From Ilumatobacter sp. (GTDB lineage Bacteria; Actinomycetota; Acidimicrobiia; Acidimicrobiales; Ilumatobacteraceae): DNA of 6,225 bases. Shown piece after piece: positions 5,439 to 6,225 of the stretch. The notes below the pieces were generated by a model. The model did not search any database. It saw nothing but the letters and a program-made list of their open reading frames with translations, and was not told the DNA's origin. Position numbers and translations under genes: made by a program. Where the stretch lies: positions 1-6,225 of the forward strand of contig JAJCXU010000351.1 in the NCBI GenBank assembly GCA_029263275.1, read 5' to 3'. How positions within the stretch are numbered: position 1 is the first letter of the stretch; the number at the start of each line of letters is the position of its first letter.

Positions 5439-6225
5439 CTAGGTGCGGCCACGATAGGTGGCTGACTCACCGCTGGCGTCCTTGTTCAAACGCTTGGACA
5501 GATGTAATCCCTCGAGAATGAACTCGACGGCGGCAGCGACCGAGGCCGGAGACTCGTCGCCACCGGTCAGCACGGCAACAGGCGCCCGCAGCGCATCGAC
5601 CTGTTCGACGACAGCGGCAAGTTCGGCGCTGGTCATCGACTCGCCAGTGTGCGCGACGGCCCCTTCTTCGAATGCGTCGACGACGGCGCGCGTGTGCTCG
5701 GGTGGAACGGTGTCTTTGAAGACCGTGAGCACCGCACCTTTGACGAGACTCTCCATGATCAGGCCGTCGCGGCCTTCCTCGATCGACTCGATCTCGATCT
5801 TGCCCATCGAGCTCGCGGCCAGCGCACCGAGGTCGTCGACGCGGGCAACCGGGCTGGTCTCGCCAGAGCGGAGGCCACGGCGCAGTGCGTTGGCCGCCAT
5901 CGCTTCGTAGTTGCTCACGCTCAGGCGCACGCTGACCCCACTGCGCTGGTTGACCTGATTGCTCGACCGGGCAAGGTGCGAGAAGGTCGCCACGACCTCG
6001 GTCAGGTAGTCGGGCACCGTGACCGTGATGGCGCCCGTGGGCGTGTCGACGTCGAGCGACGCCGCTTCCTGCAGCATGATGTCGATCTCGGTCTGCACAT
6101 CAAGGGGATAGTGCGTCCGGATCTGGCTGCCGAATCGGTCCTTGAGCGGGGTGATGATTCGGCCGCGGTTGGTGTAGTCCTCGGGGTTGGCCGACGCCAT
6201 GAGCATCACATCGAGGGGCAGACGG
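5439..6225 (-). CDS. MoxR/magnesium-chelatase-like AAA+ ATPase, C-terminal part (Rv0958-like)
   Basis: The gene enters from the right edge and is missing its 5' end; 261 codons plus the TAG stop are present. The first visible residues, RLPLDV then MLMASANPEDYTNRGRI, contain the sensor-1 asparagine of the AAA+ core. PLKDRFGSQIRTHYP follows with the expected arginine finger. Next comes the helical lid domain with QRSGVSVRL, PVARVDDLG and IEIESIEEGRDG, and an ending of GLHLSKRLNKD. This order strongly resembles, from memory, the C-terminal half of M. tuberculosis Rv0958 (459 residues, annotated as a possible magnesium chelatase). Walker A and B would lie off-window. Such ATPases form hexameric rings that remodel or load a partner with a VWA protein; the partner here is most likely the product of 730-2736. 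Chlorophyll synthesis is not implied. It sits upstream of the dioxygenase gene in the same direction. Confidence 0.92.
   Translation of the reverse strand, partial: RLPLDVMLMASANPEDYTNRGRIITPLKDRFGSQIRTHYPLDVQTEIDIMLQEAASLDVDTPTGAITVTVPDYLTEVVATFSHLARSSNQVNQRSGVSVRLSVSNYEAMAANALRRGLRSGETSPVARVDDLGALAASSMGKIEIESIEEGRDGLIMESLVKGAVLTVFKDTVPPEHTRAVVDAFEEGAVAHTGESMTSAELAAVVEQVDALRAPVAVLTGGDESPASVAAAVEFILEGLHLSKRLNKDASGESATYRGRT

Overview
The window looks like chromosomal DNA from a high-GC actinobacterium. A textbook WhiB-type iron-sulfur regulator, a family confined to Actinomycetota and their phages, is the strongest taxonomic marker. The MoxR-like AAA+ ATPase fragment and the VWA protein closely resemble, from memory, the Mycobacterium tuberculosis Rv0958 and Rv0959 proteins. 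Codons strongly prefer G or C in third position. A lineage outside the classical mycobacteria/streptomycetes (for example Acidimicrobiia) is plausible, but that is a guess and cannot be proved from this sequence.

Layout. Minus strand, read from the right edge leftwards: the 3' part of a MoxR/magnesium-chelatase-like AAA+ ATPase (5439 to beyond the window edge), then, 31 bp downstream, a GTG-started 2-oxoglutarate/Fe(II) dioxygenase-like gene (4391-5407). Plus strand, in the middle: a small stand-alone class III nucleotide cyclase (2871-3425) followed after 18 bp by a glycoside hydrolase family 1-like gene (3444-4349), which appears to have lost both catalytic glutamates. The plus-strand pair converges on the dioxygenase gene at a perfect 15-bp inverted repeat, the probable shared terminator. 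Minus strand again, on the left: a large VWA protein (730-2736) transcribed divergently from the cyclase, then a 345-bp gap with probable control sequences, then whiB (85-384).

How it fits together. The AAA+ ATPase and the VWA protein are the two halves of a MoxR/VWA (chelatase-like) chaperone pair. In M. tuberculosis the two genes are, as I recall, directly adjacent. Here they keep the same strand but are separated by about 2.7 kb containing the dioxygenase gene and the oppositely oriented cyclase/GH1-like pair. The most notable items are: this split pair and its cargo; the GH1-fold pseudoenzyme paired with an apparently active cyclase; an array of five TCGCGC/GCGCGA hexamers upstream of whiB; and a methionine/glutamine-rich segment in the VWA protein. 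No RNA gene, insertion sequence, CRISPR array or phage gene was seen.
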